Assembly: GCA_023627715.1 (NCBI GenBank)
Contig: JAMAHW010000008.1
Location: 434,001-498,000 of the forward strand
DNA from: Periconia sp. R9002
Taxonomy: Eukaryota > Ascomycota > Dothideomycetes > Pleosporales > Periconiaceae
Reading direction: 5' to 3'
DNA: 64,000 nt
Below, in pieces: positions 43,584 to 55,660 of this stretch; within the stretch, counting starts at the first letter, position 1, and each line of letters starts with the position of its first letter. The notes under the pieces were generated by a model. The model was not told where the DNA came from, did not search any database, and saw only the letters and a list, made by a program, of their open reading frames with translations. Both the position numbers and the translations under genes were made by a program.

Positions 43584-44825
43584 TCAAGTAGGTAGAAGCC
43601 GGTCCAACAATTTCGTGCCCCAAACCTCCTCCTCCTCGTGCTTTGTGCTGTGGTCAGTGACCTGTTTATTACGCGGCGCCTTCGGGAGGACAAGGTCTCC
43701 GAAGTGCTTCTTTGTAAAATCTAACGCGACCTGCGCTTCCACATTCTTCTCTAGATCTAACAATTGTTGTGCAGCACCCAGACTCAATCGAACCAGGAAT
43801 TCCTGTCTGCCATTGCTCAATTTGATATTTGAGTCGAAGTTCTTGATTACATCAAGAGCCGGATACGGAGTAGGTTTTATAGGATGGTGCATCCATAAAA
43901 TGGCCATGACTGGCTTGCAGAACGATCTTGACCACGATGAAATAGATTCGATAAAGGCTTCGTAGACGTCGGCCGACGAACTAAGGTTTTCCCGCTCGAC
44001 CCGACTAACCAGGCTACCACCAAAGCATTGAATCATGCTTAATTCGATGTGGTGTTTCTTAGCCTTGTACATTTCGAACACCGAAAGAAAAAGGGCCAAG
44101 GATTCGTTAAATTGGGAAGAAAGGCCCATTTTCTTGAGCAACTGAGAGCGGAAGTTCGTGATACGCTCTGCGCTTGAACCAGTCTCACTCATTCGTTTTT
44201 CCGGGGAACGGACCAGCCAACGCCATAAATGCGCCCGAGTTTGTTCATCCTCCATCAAACTAGGGACAAGGTTAACGAATGGTTTCCCTGGAAGGAGTGA
44301 ATCCATGAATTGGTTCGACTTCTCCATCCCACTGGACTTTAACCAATCTGCGATGACCAATGCTACATCTCTTGTAGCGGGTTTCTTCGGATAATTTACT
44401 GTGTTGTCTCTGGACATCTGCAAGCAAAGCGTCGCCTTTTGTATATCGGCGGTTCCAAGGGCTACCTCATTGATGAACCAATCGACGGGATCCTCCAGGA
44501 ATCGGACAGCATTATTAGCTTTGCCTTTTGGGATGGGTTTCGTAGATAACAAGGGATTGGACAAGATGGACTCGATGTGATCGTGGGCAATTGTGTAGGA
44601 TGAGGGCGTGGGCTCCGGTTTGGGGTTTTTGGCATGTTGGATTGGGTCTTTGGATTTGGATACGACTCTTTTGATTTTAACTGGGTGTTCGCGATCAAGG
44701 TGATCACGGAAGTTGGTGGTGAGTGAGTTGAGCAGCAGCTTGCTTTCCTGGGGAGTGAGAGGGGTGGGTGGATGGAGTTTGGCGGCAAGCGTGGAAATGG
44801 CCCGCCGGCCTGCGGCAGACTGCAT
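43584..44825 (-). CDS. Conserved-looking mitochondrial protein of unknown function
   Basis: I do not recognise a domain. The open frame extends to 44972 without an ATG upstream, so I start at the ATG at 44825, giving 413 aa. This start exposes a good presequence (MQSAAGRRAISTLAAKLHPP), acid-free and Arg-containing. The next part, LTPQESKLLLNSLTTNFRDHLDREHP, is typical of fungal mitochondrial gene-expression proteins. From about 130 onward the protein is helical and devoid of membrane spans (FLEDPVDWFINEVALGTADIQKATLCL; IADWLKSSGMEKSNQFMDSLLP; AHLWRWLVRSPEKRM; LSLGAAQQLLDLEKNVEAQVALDFTKKHFGD). An all-helical repeat fold is plausible but is an inference. It is divergent from def1 with 555 bp between starts. 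Confidence 0.75.
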   Translation of the reverse strand: MQSAAGRRAISTLAAKLHPPTPLTPQESKLLLNSLTTNFRDHLDREHPVKIKRVVSKSKDPIQHAKNPKPEPTPSSYTIAHDHIESILSNPLLSTKPIPKGKANNAVRFLEDPVDWFINEVALGTADIQKATLCLQMSRDNTVNYPKKPATRDVALVIADWLKSSGMEKSNQFMDSLLPGKPFVNLVPSLMEDEQTRAHLWRWLVRSPEKRMSETGSSAERITNFRSQLLKKMGLSSQFNESLALFLSVFEMYKAKKHHIELSMIQCFGGSLVSRVERENLSSSADVYEAFIESISSWSRSFCKPVMAILWMHHPIKPTPYPALDVIKNFDSNIKLSNGRQEFLVRLSLGAAQQLLDLEKNVEAQVALDFTKKHFGDLVLPKAPRNKQVTDHSTKHEEEEVWGTKLLDRLLPT

Positions 44826-45380
44826 GATGTGGCAGCTGAAGCGAGCGATGCGTTGGGGAGACGGGCGGGTCTTTTTGTGCTGTTGTTGTTGGTGGTGCTG
44901 CCTCGTTTGATATTGGACGTGGGGTGATGACGCGAGGGTGAGGTGAAGGTACAACGGCGGTGAGGCTGCCAATGCTCACTGAGGTCTGTGCCCGAGTTGG
45001 GAATGTACAGGGGCTGGAGCCGAGCAGGCGACAATAGCAGTCACGTGCGATCCAAAGCTCTACCTTTTCCTTGGAAGAGGAGCAAAGACGTGCGCACAAC
45101 CGTCAGCCTTGTCAAGTTTGCTACAACCCTTTCCTCTTGACCAATCTCTCATCCACACACCCGACTCACATGCGCACTTCTCTCTCGTAGCCAACCTTGA
45201 CCCCAGCGCGAACTGTCGCGTCTGCTTGAGCGCCAAGCGTTTGTTTGCCCATCTTAGCTGCTGCCCGACTCGACTGGTCTCTTCCTCTCTCTATATCACC
45301 TTCCACCCACCCGCATACCTACATCACCCTCCCGACACAAAAAAGCCCTGCAAAGGCCCATCACTCTCCTCACAGTCTCC
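44826..45380. promoter_or_regulatory. Divergent promoter of the mitochondrial hypothetical gene and def1
   Basis: 555 bp. 45110-45380 is C-rich with CACC and CCTC runs, fitting the def1 leader. No coding sequence. Confidence 0.5.
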
Positions 45381-48300
45381 ATGTCTGACGTACAGTCCCG
45401 CCCTGCGCGTGGCAGGAGCACTGCCCGCGGCGGCAGGGGCGGTCACGCCGCTCGAGGACCGCGCTCCACCAAACAGACAAATGGCGATCACTCGTCATCA
45501 GCAATCGACACATCCGCAGACCAGGGCGAGCTGGGAGAGTTGAAGAAGCGATACATCTCCCAATTGACCACACTCAAGGAACTGTTCCCTGACTGGGCCG
45601 ACGTGGATCTCGTGCTAGCATTGGAAGAATCTGAAGGCGATATCGAGAGGACCGTCGAGAAGATCTCTGAAGGTACATATCCTTTGTCCCCCCCTCTCTG
45701 CTCGCCTATACCTGTCACACACTCCTTGTATTGTTGAATATGTAAAGTTGTACATCTAATGGTGCTCACCCGCTTGTTTTTAGGCAATGTCTCTCAATTC
45801 GCAGAAGTAAAGAAAGCAAAAGACCGATCCCGCTCCAAGGTGAAGGATGCAGGAGCTCCAACAGAAAGCGCAACGACGACCCGAGGAGCAGCTGGACGTG
45901 CTCGCGGTGGTGATAGCATTCGCGGACGTGGTCGTGGCACAGATCGTGGCCGTGGAGGTTTCCGCGGCGGAAATCGAGGTGGAGCTACGAATGGCACACG
46001 CGGTGCTGCCGGTGCATCCTCGATTCCAACTACAGAGTCCTCCGCTTGGGATGTTCAGGCTCCTTCCGTTGAAAGCAAAGAAGTAGCCCAACCTACTGCT
46101 GCTAATGAACCGGAAGCAACCAAACCTGCCGCACCCGCTACCCCAGCAAAGAAGACTTGGGCTAGCATGTTCGCTCCCGCCCCTAAACCAGCTGCACCCA
46201 AACCCGCTGCGAAACCAGCTCCGCCCCCCGAGGAACCCGTCCCTGTACCTACGGAAACCCCTGCCAGTGAGGTCGCGCAAGAGGCGGCAGTAGAAGCTGA
46301 AGATTTGCCCATCCCACCTGTGGCAGACGAAGTCGTCGCAGAGCCTCCGATCTCGGTTGAGGATACCTCCAAGTTGACACCTGATAAGCTGCAAGATACC
46401 GTTGGCCCCGAGCTTACCCTCACCCCTTCCAAGGACGAGTTGACCAAGGACAATGTTGAGCATTTGCCGGACGAGTCGCATCCCCCTCCCACAGAAACAG
46501 CCGCTAGTACGGTTGCTAGCTCAAAGGATATTGGCTCTTTGGCGAGCGTTGCGACACCATTGGGAACTCCCCACCAGGCGCCTATCGGACGTCCTGCACT
46601 GGGTGGTTTCCAAACGTCTGCCCTCAAGGCCACATCAGCCGCGAATCGTAGTGCAAGTTTCCAAAGGAAGCTCATGGAGCAGCAAGAGGCGGTTGTTATG
46701 CCTGGCAAGCATGCCGTAAATCAGGCGGCTGTTCAATTTGGAAGCTTGGGTCTCAACGGAGACGCGGATGCAGACAACCTAGACGTCGACGAGGATCGCG
46801 AAGAAGCAGAGACGAGGACGCAACCCCCACAGCACTCTCCTGTTGCTCAGCCGAGGGCATCATTGCCACCCGCTCCCCGACAGGTTGCACCAACTGAGCC
46901 GCAGCCTCAAGATATTCCTACACCTAAACAGGCTCCTGGACTACCCCCACCACCCCAGCAGCAATCTTTATCTCAACAATCCCCGCCAGCTTCAATTGCT
47001 CCACAAGCAGTACAAAACCAAGGTTCTCAAAGCAACCAACCCTACAACCAGTTTGGACGTTATCCTCAAGCCGGTATTCAGCCCGAAGTCACTGCGCAGC
47101 AGCAAAAGACATACGATCCATTTGGTCAGCAGGCGCCACAACCCAGCCAATATGACTACCCTGGTCAACAGCATAACCAATCCCATTCTCAAATCGGCGG
47201 TTTCTCTTCCGCGCCTGATGCCTTTGCCTCACAATACTCGACATCTGACCAGCAGCGTCTTGCGTATCAGCAGTATTACCAAGGTACTTATGGCCAGCAA
47301 GGCACTCCAAGCCAGCAAGAAGCCGGTACAGCTCAACAGCGTACTGGCAGTGCTTTTGGTTCCGGTCCCAACGACTCGACTTTCTCTCAGAGTCAGCCAC
47401 AGCAACAGGTAAGCCTACCCTTTCAATGAACCTCTTCTCGTCAGAACCTCGAGTCTCGCGACATTCCCCCGAGTCCCTCTGGGGCGAGATTGTACGAGCC
47501 TGGTTCTACGCAATCTATTCTCAAGGGCATGTACATGAAGACGAGCGATCAAGAGAATGGTAAACTTGAACGTTCAATCTCTGACAATTCACAGCAGGCG
47601 CAGGGTCGGTACAACGACGCTCAAAACAGCGGTCACAACACTCCCAACCCTACACTGGGTGGGCAGCAACCCACAGGTCCCTCGTCACAGAGCCAGCATA
47701 TGCACCAGCAACACGCTGCGCACCCGGGACACAACAACAACTACCCGTACAACCATCCATATTACGGTAGCCCGTACTACGCAAACTATATGAACCAGTA
47801 TGGCGGGTACGGACAAGGAGGGTACAGTAACTTTGGCATGGGCAAATACGGTCAACCCAACCACTACGGAATGTCTCCTCAAGCTTCCTTTGACCAACAC
47901 TCGTCTTCTCCAGCCAATGTTGGGGGTTTCGGTGCTTCATCCATGCATGGACGAGACAGCGCGCTTGGCGGAGGCCTCGGCGATTACGGTCGATCGGCGT
48001 CGGGAGCGTCGCAAAATCAGCACAATGCAACAGCCGGATCGGCTGGATTCGGAGGCCTTCCCGACGTCTTTGGTCGTTCTCAAGGGGGCTACGGGGCCCA
48101 AAACTCGTATGGCCAGCAGCAGACCGGTCAGCAGGGAAGCAACGATGATGCTCTGAAGCCTTTCAGCGACAGCAAGAGTGGTGGACCTAGCCCCTCTGCT
48201 CTCGGAGCTCAGCCTGGACGACCCGGATCTGCTACAAACAATACAGCTGGCGGACAAGGTGGTCTTCCCCAAGGTTCCCACCAGCAGGGCTTTGGTGGTG

Positions 48301-48485
48301 GATATCCTAACCATGGCCAAGGCAATCAATACGGGGGTCTTGGTGGACTGGGTCATCAGGGCGGTCATCAAGGCGCGGGAAGCCACCAGCAAGGCAGTTA
48401 TGGAAACTATGGTGGATTCGGTGGCGGTGGCTATGGTGGCAGCTACAACCGTGGCGGTTGGGGCAACACCTATGGGCAGCATTAA
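45381..48485 (+). CDS. def1: RNA polymerase II degradation factor Def1
   Basis: Adaptor that promotes ubiquitylation and proteasomal removal of stalled RNA polymerase II after DNA damage. Three exons: 45381-45672, 45784-47408 and 47445-48485. The introns are 111 bp (GTACAT..TTAG) and only 36 bp (GTAAGC..TCAG); a 45-bp version ending at 47453 is also in frame. The product is 985 aa. An RGG-like start (ARGRSTARGGRGG) precedes a CUE domain at about 57-97 (LKELFPDWADVDLVLALEESEGDIERTVEKI). Next come an Arg/Gly-rich block (RGRGRGTDRGRGGFRGGNRGG), a Pro/Ala/Glu-rich middle with the motif AKKTWASMFAPAPKP, and a very long Gln/Ser/Pro then Gly/Tyr/Asn/Gln-rich prion-like tail. This order matches Def1. 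In yeast, proteasome processing removes the tail and frees the protein to enter the nucleus. Confidence 0.88.
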
Positions 48486-50489
48486 GACCGTATTGCCCTG
48501 ATATTGTAAGAATCTGAGTTGAGACTAAAGGTCAGGATAATGGATGCCAAGTCCTATCGACTGGGTACCGATTCGGCGAGGGGTGTTCACTTATCTTCTC
48601 TTCCTCTTTTCATCTTTCCATCTCTCCTCTTAAATGGTTGAAACGGACTTGTGACCGAAGGCATGTTTTGCTAGGGTCACATTATCTTTGTATCACGACA
48701 CAAGTTATTTTGCTTTGGGGATTTGTCATTTTCTCTATATCTCTCCTCTTGCATCCTCCCATTTCACAAATCGGGCGCCGGAGCTCCGTTGTGGTCTTGG
48801 TCTTCATCGTGCAAGGGAGGGTCTTCAAAGCATTCATCAAAAAATGTTTGGTTTTCTTCGATTTTGGTTTTCGATTCTAGGTCATGTCTAAAGTAGGTAC
48901 TACAGCTCAGGGATTACGGCGGAGTTTGAATGCTTAAAAGAACAATGCTGTGGATTGGGAGCGATTGGGAGCAGTTTGATAGTATGTGAATGAACATGGG
49001 ATGAACCGGGGATTCGACTGAGCCTAGTGCAAGTGACAACTCGTGGGAGAAAGCCAATTCAAGCAACATAGCGATGGAGTGAGACCTTGATGCATCCCAT
49101 TTGATTGATCGGTTGTGGAATCAATCAGTACCTACTTATTTCACGGACTCTTTGGCGGGGGAGGGTCTGGGTGAGTTCTATTCATGTCCACACGCCAAGC
49201 AGTTATGCCATCGGCTTGCACTTCATCTATATCGCGGGTACAAAGACATGCAAATCAGGTGTTTTCAGTACATGACCAGTGTCTCAATACGCCACGCCAA
49301 ATTGTGTGTCGATAGCATACAACTCTGTACCCCAATTCTAACATATACCAATTGATGTAGTCTAGCGGCAAAAAGATCCCTCTAAGTAACGCGGTAATAA
49401 TGTCTCAACAAAATGACAAGACAAACAGGGAGTGATTTCACCGATCCCGTCATTTTGAACAGCAATAGCATCCATCATTAGTAGACAGGGTTCCCTCTCA
49501 TAGTCTCCAATTACTTTCTCTCCCAGGCACCGTACATTGCTTCACGCCTCGGAAGTATACATGCATGTGTCTCAATGATATTGGAGCGTCTTCAACAACG
49601 TATCATCACATCTTCACCGCCATATCAAACATATTCTCCACCTCTGTATTTATATCCTCGAACAATGAGAAGAGAAACGACCTGTTAGGCAAGAGATCCC
49701 TGTGACGCGATCAATTAGCTCTACATTAGCGCCACATCAGAAGATTCGCGCCTGGCCTTCATTTGCCCTCGAACCCAGCGATGATGCTGCATGGAATAAC
49801 TTGCACGCCGGTTGTCATGCTGCTTACTGGACCTGATGCCGTATTCGGCGACGCTAAAACATGGCAGAGAAAAAAATGTGTCTGATTTTACTGGCATCAC
49901 TAATAGCAGCATAATGACTAAGGGTTTCTTATCTTTTTCGGCGGGTGGTTGATAGAATGGTCTGACCTCGGCTCATTTTGAAGTGAAGACCTTGTTGGTC
50001 TGGTGTGAAGGGTCGCAGTTGCCCTGAATCAACTTTTTTTTTTTGGTTAGATCGCGTTCACCGTTTTTCTTTCCTCTCCCTTCAACTGCGATTTTTCTCG
50101 TGCTTTATCTTCTTTAATTCTCTGCTTCTGATTATTTTTAAAAAGACGTTCCTTCAATTGCAAGATAACTGCGAGTTTTTTTTCGGCATATCCAACTTTG
50201 ACACTATCAACACTTTAGGTGCTTCGCCGTCTTTTGTTGTTTACATAGGGAAACTGGCGCAAGCCACATCGCACCATAGAATAGCCGACTTCAAACCTGA
50301 GGTCAGTTGAAACCTATTCTCTGTTACTGAGTCACTTTGGAGAGCAGGATTACGGCTGAATATCTGACATTGCTGACGTTGCTTACCTATATATGTCCAC
50401 AGACTCAATCGTGAAATACGTGAGAGACATTAATCGCAATCCAGCAATCTCAATCAAAATTCTGGACGGGATTCAAGTATAGACACAAA
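48486..50489. other. Two-kilobase intergenic region
   Basis: Holds the def1 3' flank (T-rich, 48560-48900) and the leader of the F-box-like gene (T-rich, 50020-50220). The middle (48900-50000) has no coding frame, repeat or RNA gene that I can support. Confidence 0.5.
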
Positions 50490-51493
50490 ATGTTAGATCT
50501 GAGTCTCCAGTCGTCTCCACTTCTACGGTTACCGTACGAGCTGAGAGTGATGATCTACGAATACCTTCTTTTGCCCTCAATCGCACCATCCACAGCCAAT
50601 TCTACTTCTGTGACGAATCTTCTCCCAGATTACCATACATACCACTCAGGCGATACGAATGAAGAACCTTTTACACTCTCGGTCAGAACAATCGATCCCT
50701 ACCTCTCGCATACCTCTCGCAGCTGGAGGAAGCGTTCAATGTATCATATTCGGACCGGTACGTCGTGATAACTCTACATCAATTCAATCCGAATTGTGGT
50801 CATTCTGCAGATCTAAAACAAACATCAGGTCCCTTCCTAACAAGTACAACACCAACGACATACCGCGTCCTCCTCTCTCCCTTCACCTCGCACCTGCGCC
50901 AAACCATCCCCTCGCTCCTTCCTCTCAACCGTCAAATCCATGCCGAAGCCGCAAAAATACTTTACAGCACGTACAACTTCAGTTTCCACACCTGCGTCGA
51001 AGCCGCCGTACCGTTTTTCTCCGATCTAACGACCCCTGCGAGGAGTAGCATTCGCCGTATCAGCATAACCAAAAAGGGACTCCCCTACGTCAAGGAATTT
51101 GACCGCGCGGAATGGGCCGCGCTCTGCAAATACATAAGCACCAATGAGCATATTTGTATACAGAAGCTCGAGCTGGCGGTTGTGGCAGGGCGTCCGGGCC
51201 AACAGGGATGGGATAATGTGGTGCCTATCACGAAGGAGGCCTTTGGGATCATGACCAGAATGAGCAAGGAGTGGGGTTTTGGAGGGAACAACATTGATAT
51301 GGATTGGGTGGAGCAACTGCTTGAGGTGAAGGGGTTGAAGGACGTCAGAATCAGGGCGTTAGTAGAACATTGTCCGGAGCCCGTCAGCGAATTGATGGCT
51401 TTCTGGATAGCGCTCAGTGCTAGTATAGAGGGAGGGTTTGCGGAGTGGGTGAAGGATTCGATGGTTGGAGAGGTAGACGAGGTGAGAAGTTGA
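50490..51493 (+). CDS. F-box/2EXR-like fungal protein, function unknown
   Basis: Two exons: 50490-50757 and 50829-51493, with a 71-bp intron (GTACGT..TCAG) that removes a frame break; product 310 aa. Residues 9-27 (SPLLRLPYELRVMIYEYLL) are the F-box-like/2EXR signature of a large, lineage-expanded family of Pezizomycotina proteins. The next conserved part spans the intron: EPFTLSVRTIDPYLSH, then TGPFLTSTTPTTYRVLLS, and LPLNRQIHAEAAKILYSTYNFSF, which is the hallmark continuation in these proteins. The C-terminal half is helical with no recognised domain. Members are thought to be adaptors, possibly of SCF ligases, but functions are largely unknown. Without splicing the frame stops at 50768, so this is a normal gene and not a pseudogene. 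Confidence 0.8.
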
Positions 51494-51833
51494 TAGGTCA
51501 AGGAGGGAGGGACGAGTTATGTTGTTATTTGTTTGATAGATGTAGACTAGACGAGAGCTTTGGAGCCATAATTCGAACATGATTACCGAATTACAACGAT
51601 AGGAAGTGTTTGGATCCCTTGAAAATGCATTCTTTAATAAATATTTATGAATGTCCCATTACGCCCATACATAGATAGCATCCGTCCCTCCCAATCCCTC
51701 CAAAACGCCCATGAAATGCAACAATGGCCATTACCGTGAACCGTGTGGTATCATGCCTCCCTCCCCTCAAAACTGCTAAGCAGTCACCCTCTTCATCTCC
51801 CTTTCCTTCGCGGCCCAAAAAAAAGCGCAATGT
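51494..51833. other. Convergent 3' region
   Basis: 340 bp between the F-box-like gene and rtf2; AT-rich ends consistent with 3' UTRs, nothing else seen. Confidence 0.5.
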
Positions 51834-52874
51834 TTATTTCTTGCCAATACTAAACCCCCTCGTCATATAATCCGCGCTGTTCTTGTTCGACGGCACGAAG
51901 CCACCCTTGGAGAACAAGCTTTTCACATTATCGTTCTGACCCAATTTGCGCCTCTTATTCCGCTCCTCCTGCTCCTCGAGAACTTTCTTGGTCAGATACG
52001 CTGTTGACGCGTTGTTGATTCCACCGTTGCCAGGAGCCGTAGGTTTTTCAACCTTCTTGTTGTTGCTCCCGGCTTTCTTGTCTTCTTCTGGTGTGCTGCT
52101 TCCGTTGGCGGAGTCAACGGGGGCAGTGTCGCCGTTGTTGGTGACGGTCGCCTCCTTGTCGGCGCCCTTCTTTCGCTTTTTGCTGCCGGGCGCTTTTTTG
52201 AGCGCGTGCGTGAGGCCTTTTTCTCGGAGCGTTTTGAGGCGGAGGGCGAGGCGGGCGACGTCGGTTGGTGATGTGGGGAGGATGGGGATTACGTCGTTTT
52301 CGGCGTATGGTTCGTTGCACTGGATTATTGTTAGTACACTCTTTATGTCTCATTTTTTTCTTTGCTGGATATTACAGGAACATACCTTCATACATATCCT
52401 CTCGTCAACTTCCTTCACGACGTTTCCCGCAAACGCATGTCCACAAGGCACGAGGTAAACCGCCTTTGCATTCGGGCCCATCTCCTCGCGGGTAACGGGG
52501 CAAATCCACTTCTCCCTTCTACTGCCCCCACTGCCATTTTTCTTCTCCGCACCGGCCGCTCCTTCATCGTCCACCTCAAACTTGACCTCCACTACATCCT
52601 TGAGGCCCTTCACGCGCCCGTCGACAACCTTCTCTTGTTCCGCGCTCTTCTCCTCCGCAAGCAGGTATTCTATCACCGAATCTTTGTTATACAATAAGCC
52701 AGCGCCATCGGAAACGACAGGCGTGGCGAGCGGTTTCGAGGATAGCGCGCAGTGATTCCAGGCGTGCTCCTGCGATTCCTGTTGCGCTTCCTTGATTTGT
52801 GCGGCCGTGGGCGCTTTTGCGGCTTCTTTCACGAGTTCGCGACGTTTGGGAATCGATCCGCCGTCGTTACCCAT
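51834..52874 (-). CDS. rtf2: Replication termination factor 2 (Rtf2)
   Basis: Two exons: 52874-52386 and 52319-51834, with a 66-bp intron (GTATGT..CCAG) placed inside the conserved Cys region; product 324 aa. The start MGNDGGSIPKRRELVKEA is the typical Rtf2 N terminus. The two RING-like halves are WNHCALSSKPL...PVVSDGAGLLYNKDSVIEYLL and WICPVTREEM...AVYLVPCGHAF, ending with CNEPYAENDVIPI. As in the family, the set of metal ligands is reduced compared with true RING fingers. The last 130 residues are Lys/Asn/Ser-rich and finish with LEEQEERNKRRKL and FVPSNKNSADYMTRGFS. Rtf2 is known in fission yeast for site-specific replication fork arrest and has been linked to splicing. The second exon has no ATG of its own near its start and is easily missed. 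Confidence 0.93.
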
Positions 52875-53257
52875 GGTTCTTGTGCGTTGAGAAATTCGTG
52901 GAGGCTTCGAGGTTGGTGAGTGGAGAAGCGTGGGGTGGCGGGTACATGGTACCTGAAGTTGCGGCGAACGACGGAGGTCTTGGCACGTATCCCGCAAGTC
53001 AAGAACATCAAAAGGGTCGTGTCTACTTTTGAATGTAGCGAAGCCGGAACGGAAGAATACCGTAACGTTGCAACTTATACACAGGCAATACCAATGCGGA
53101 TTATACATATATAAATACAAGTTTGTCCACGCTCTCTTCACCACAATGTTGTACAAACCCCTTTTTTTCTCATAACGCCTTCGAATGCTGTCCCATATGC
53201 ACGATACCCATACCGCATTAAAATAATTTTACATGTCCCTCGAGACTAATCATTGTT
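52875..53257. other. Rtf2 promoter and PPR gene 3' flank
   Basis: 383 bp with the Rtf2 leader at the left end. TATATA-like sequence at 53104-53112 lies on the promoter side. No gene seen. Confidence 0.5.
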
Positions 53258-55424
53258 TCATGAGCTCAATGACCAGGGCCTTCTGTTTATTTCTGGTCGT
53301 GCTCTGTTTGCCCTCCACCCTCCACCGTTCTTGTGTCTTGACGAAGCCACACCATCATCTTCTCCATCTTCAGGGCGTTCCATATAATTTGTGGAGAGGC
53401 GATATTTATCGACGACCCTGGCCATATAAGCTGAAAGTCTCGCCCTCTCTGCCCTGAAAGGAGCTTGTTTCGTTTGGGCAATCAAATCCGATCCCAACAA
53501 TCTATCGTATATGGCGTAAATTTTGCGCAGAGTATCGAGTGCCTCTTGGCGTTGAGAATGATCCCATTGTACCGCACCTTGCCCGCCCTTTGTGTCCTCT
53601 GTACCCACGTTCATCTGTATGCGAATACTCTTGATTACGGGTTGGAGAACAGATAGACTTTCGACTAGATCGTCCCCACTGGCGAGCGGGAAGCTGCCTA
53701 CAAGTTTGGCGTACATCGCTACCGATTTAAGGTCCGCGTCTGGTAGGGTACGGAGCATGATGAGGAGGACTTCATTTGCCGTCTTGAGCGAGTTATGATT
53801 ATTCTTATCACGGACGCAAGTGCTCATTATGATCCGGAAGGTAGCCGGCCATGGTTCCAGGTTCCTTGCTATAAAGTTTTCTTTGAGCAAAGTTAATGCC
53901 GCTGTGGAGGCACGGTTCTGGCGCAATACTCGAAGACGATGGTGCAGATTATTAACGTCTGGTACGACTGCGTAAGTTGTGGGATCGGTTATCGTCTTCC
54001 AATATTCATCTGCCGCTTTGACTGCCACAATTTTTTGACAGGCTTCCATTACAGCTGAGAGCGTATTCTGACCTGGAGTGGCATAGGTGAGTGAGCCTTT
54101 CCCTGCACCATGAGGTTGTATGGCAAGAAATTCATCGCCGCGTTTATGCTCGTTATCCGGTGCCAAATGGTCATCGTCACCCTTAAATTGGGAGGGTGTG
54201 TGAGGCGCACGAAGGCGAGGTACCCCAGCAGCCAGGCGTTCAGGTGATCCGAGTCGAGGGACGAATCGAGGGATGTCCATGGTCTGTTCGACCAGAGAAA
54301 GGACATCATCCCAATCTTGGGGGCGGCTTCCAACCAGTAGAAGCCTGGCCATAGAGCACACCAAATTCTCTTCCATTACCAAGTCCGCGCTTCTCCATTT
54401 TGCAACTATCTCCTCCCAAATGCGCCTGCCTTCCACGACACCTTGGTCTCGCCTCACCGCAAGCTCTTCTGAACTCTCACCCCTTGGCGCATTGACGATC
54501 AGATTTTGCCTAATCGCATTCAGTATGGTGGTGTAAGTGATGGGGTCTGCTGCGGCGGGGCCATCTCGAGGAATCTTCGCCACTACGCTCCATAGAGCGT
54601 CCATATCCAGCGCTCTGGCGCATACACGTAGGACTGTGTTTGTATGCAAGATGGTGGGTTGCACTCGAGAGTTGGGAGCAAACATAGAGTGGTAAATGGA
54701 GATCGCTTTGCTTATAACTTCAGTTTTGCCCACATTGTTAGATAGGCCTCGGAGAATGATGGTGTAGGTATAGGAATCGGGAAATTGTCCGCGCTTTTTC
54801 ATCTAGTTGCTATTAGCATAACGAGCGAACAAAGTCGAAGCGGACGGTCTACCATACCTCCTGAAAGATCTTGATCGCGCTGGAAACCTTCCCTTGAGCC
54901 ATATAATGATCAATGATATGATTCCAGCTCACTATACATTGCATAGAGTGACTTGCCATCCTAACCAGCAACGTCATTTCCTTGTCCTTGCCTTTGGCCA
55001 ATTCCTTTTTGACAAAACCGGCTACTTCCAACGGGTCCTTGAGCCACTGCAGCTCCTTCTTCCGCGCATTCCATTCCGCTGCTGGTACTCTAGGATCTCG
55101 CTTTCCCAGCCACATGTCGCCGACCGTCTCTTCCTCCATGTGAGGAATCGTCGTGATGTTGGCTTTAGCCAGCCTCCGCTGCCTCAATGCTTCGGGAGAG
55201 AATCTCCAGGGTTCAGATCTGCCTCCATTATGCGACGACGTGTTTGGCCGGCCATGGGATTCCGACCGACCTTCATGCTTGGATGCGTAGCCGCGGGATG
55301 TGTTTTGGTGAAATGGGCCTTGTACGAGCGGAGGCGCAACGGTACGATAAAAATAGGAGGATGGAATGGGAGACGTTTGAAGGGCCCGCCCACATCGCCA
55401 AGGGCTGGCACGGCACTTGAGCAT
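53258..55424 (-). CDS. Mitochondrial pentatricopeptide-repeat protein
   Basis: Two exons: 55424-54858 and 54802-53258, with a 55-bp intron (GTATGG..CTAG) that falls inside a PPR motif; product 703 aa. The frame extends beyond 55424 but has no upstream ATG. The start is an Arg-rich presequence (MLKCRASPWRCGRALQTSP), so the protein should enter mitochondria. The clearest repeat straddles the splice site: SWNHIIDHYMAQGKVSSAIKIFQE, then MKKRGQFPDSYTYTIILRGL. Further degenerate repeats follow (ILHTNTVLRVCARALDMDALWSVV; DPITYTTILNAI; LTYATPGQNTLSAVMEAC). PPR proteins bind organellar RNA and control its stability, splicing or translation; the target cannot be predicted. The closing segment (about 660-703) is polar and probably disordered. 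Confidence 0.87.
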
Positions 55425-55634
55425 GTGGAGACAGGTAGGTGTTGTGGCCGTCGGTATCAAGGCGAGGTTACTGTTACAGGAGGTGGACCAAAAAGAAATG
55501 CAGGGAGAAATGCTCGGCAGCGGGTAGCTGTGGCACAAGCCGCCGAGATGTTCACGTGACGTTCGGATCGGGAGGCGGAGACACAGACACGGACGACACG
55601 GCCCCCGAAGGAGTGCAATCAAGGGCCGACATCA

Positions 55635-55660
55635 GATAGGTACATGGATAGGTACATAGC
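55635..55660. repeat. Tandem duplication GATAGGTACAT
   Basis: Two copies of an 11-bp word separated by one base, about 210 bp upstream of the PPR start codon. Confidence 0.7.

Noticed and set aside
45780..46481. 233-codon frame antisense to def1
   Set aside because: Opposite a Pro/Ala/Gly-rich part of Def1; low-complexity shadow.
50490..50768. Apparent frameshift in the F-box-like gene
   Set aside because: A canonical 71-bp GT-AG intron restores the frame and joins conserved motifs, so it is not a pseudogene.
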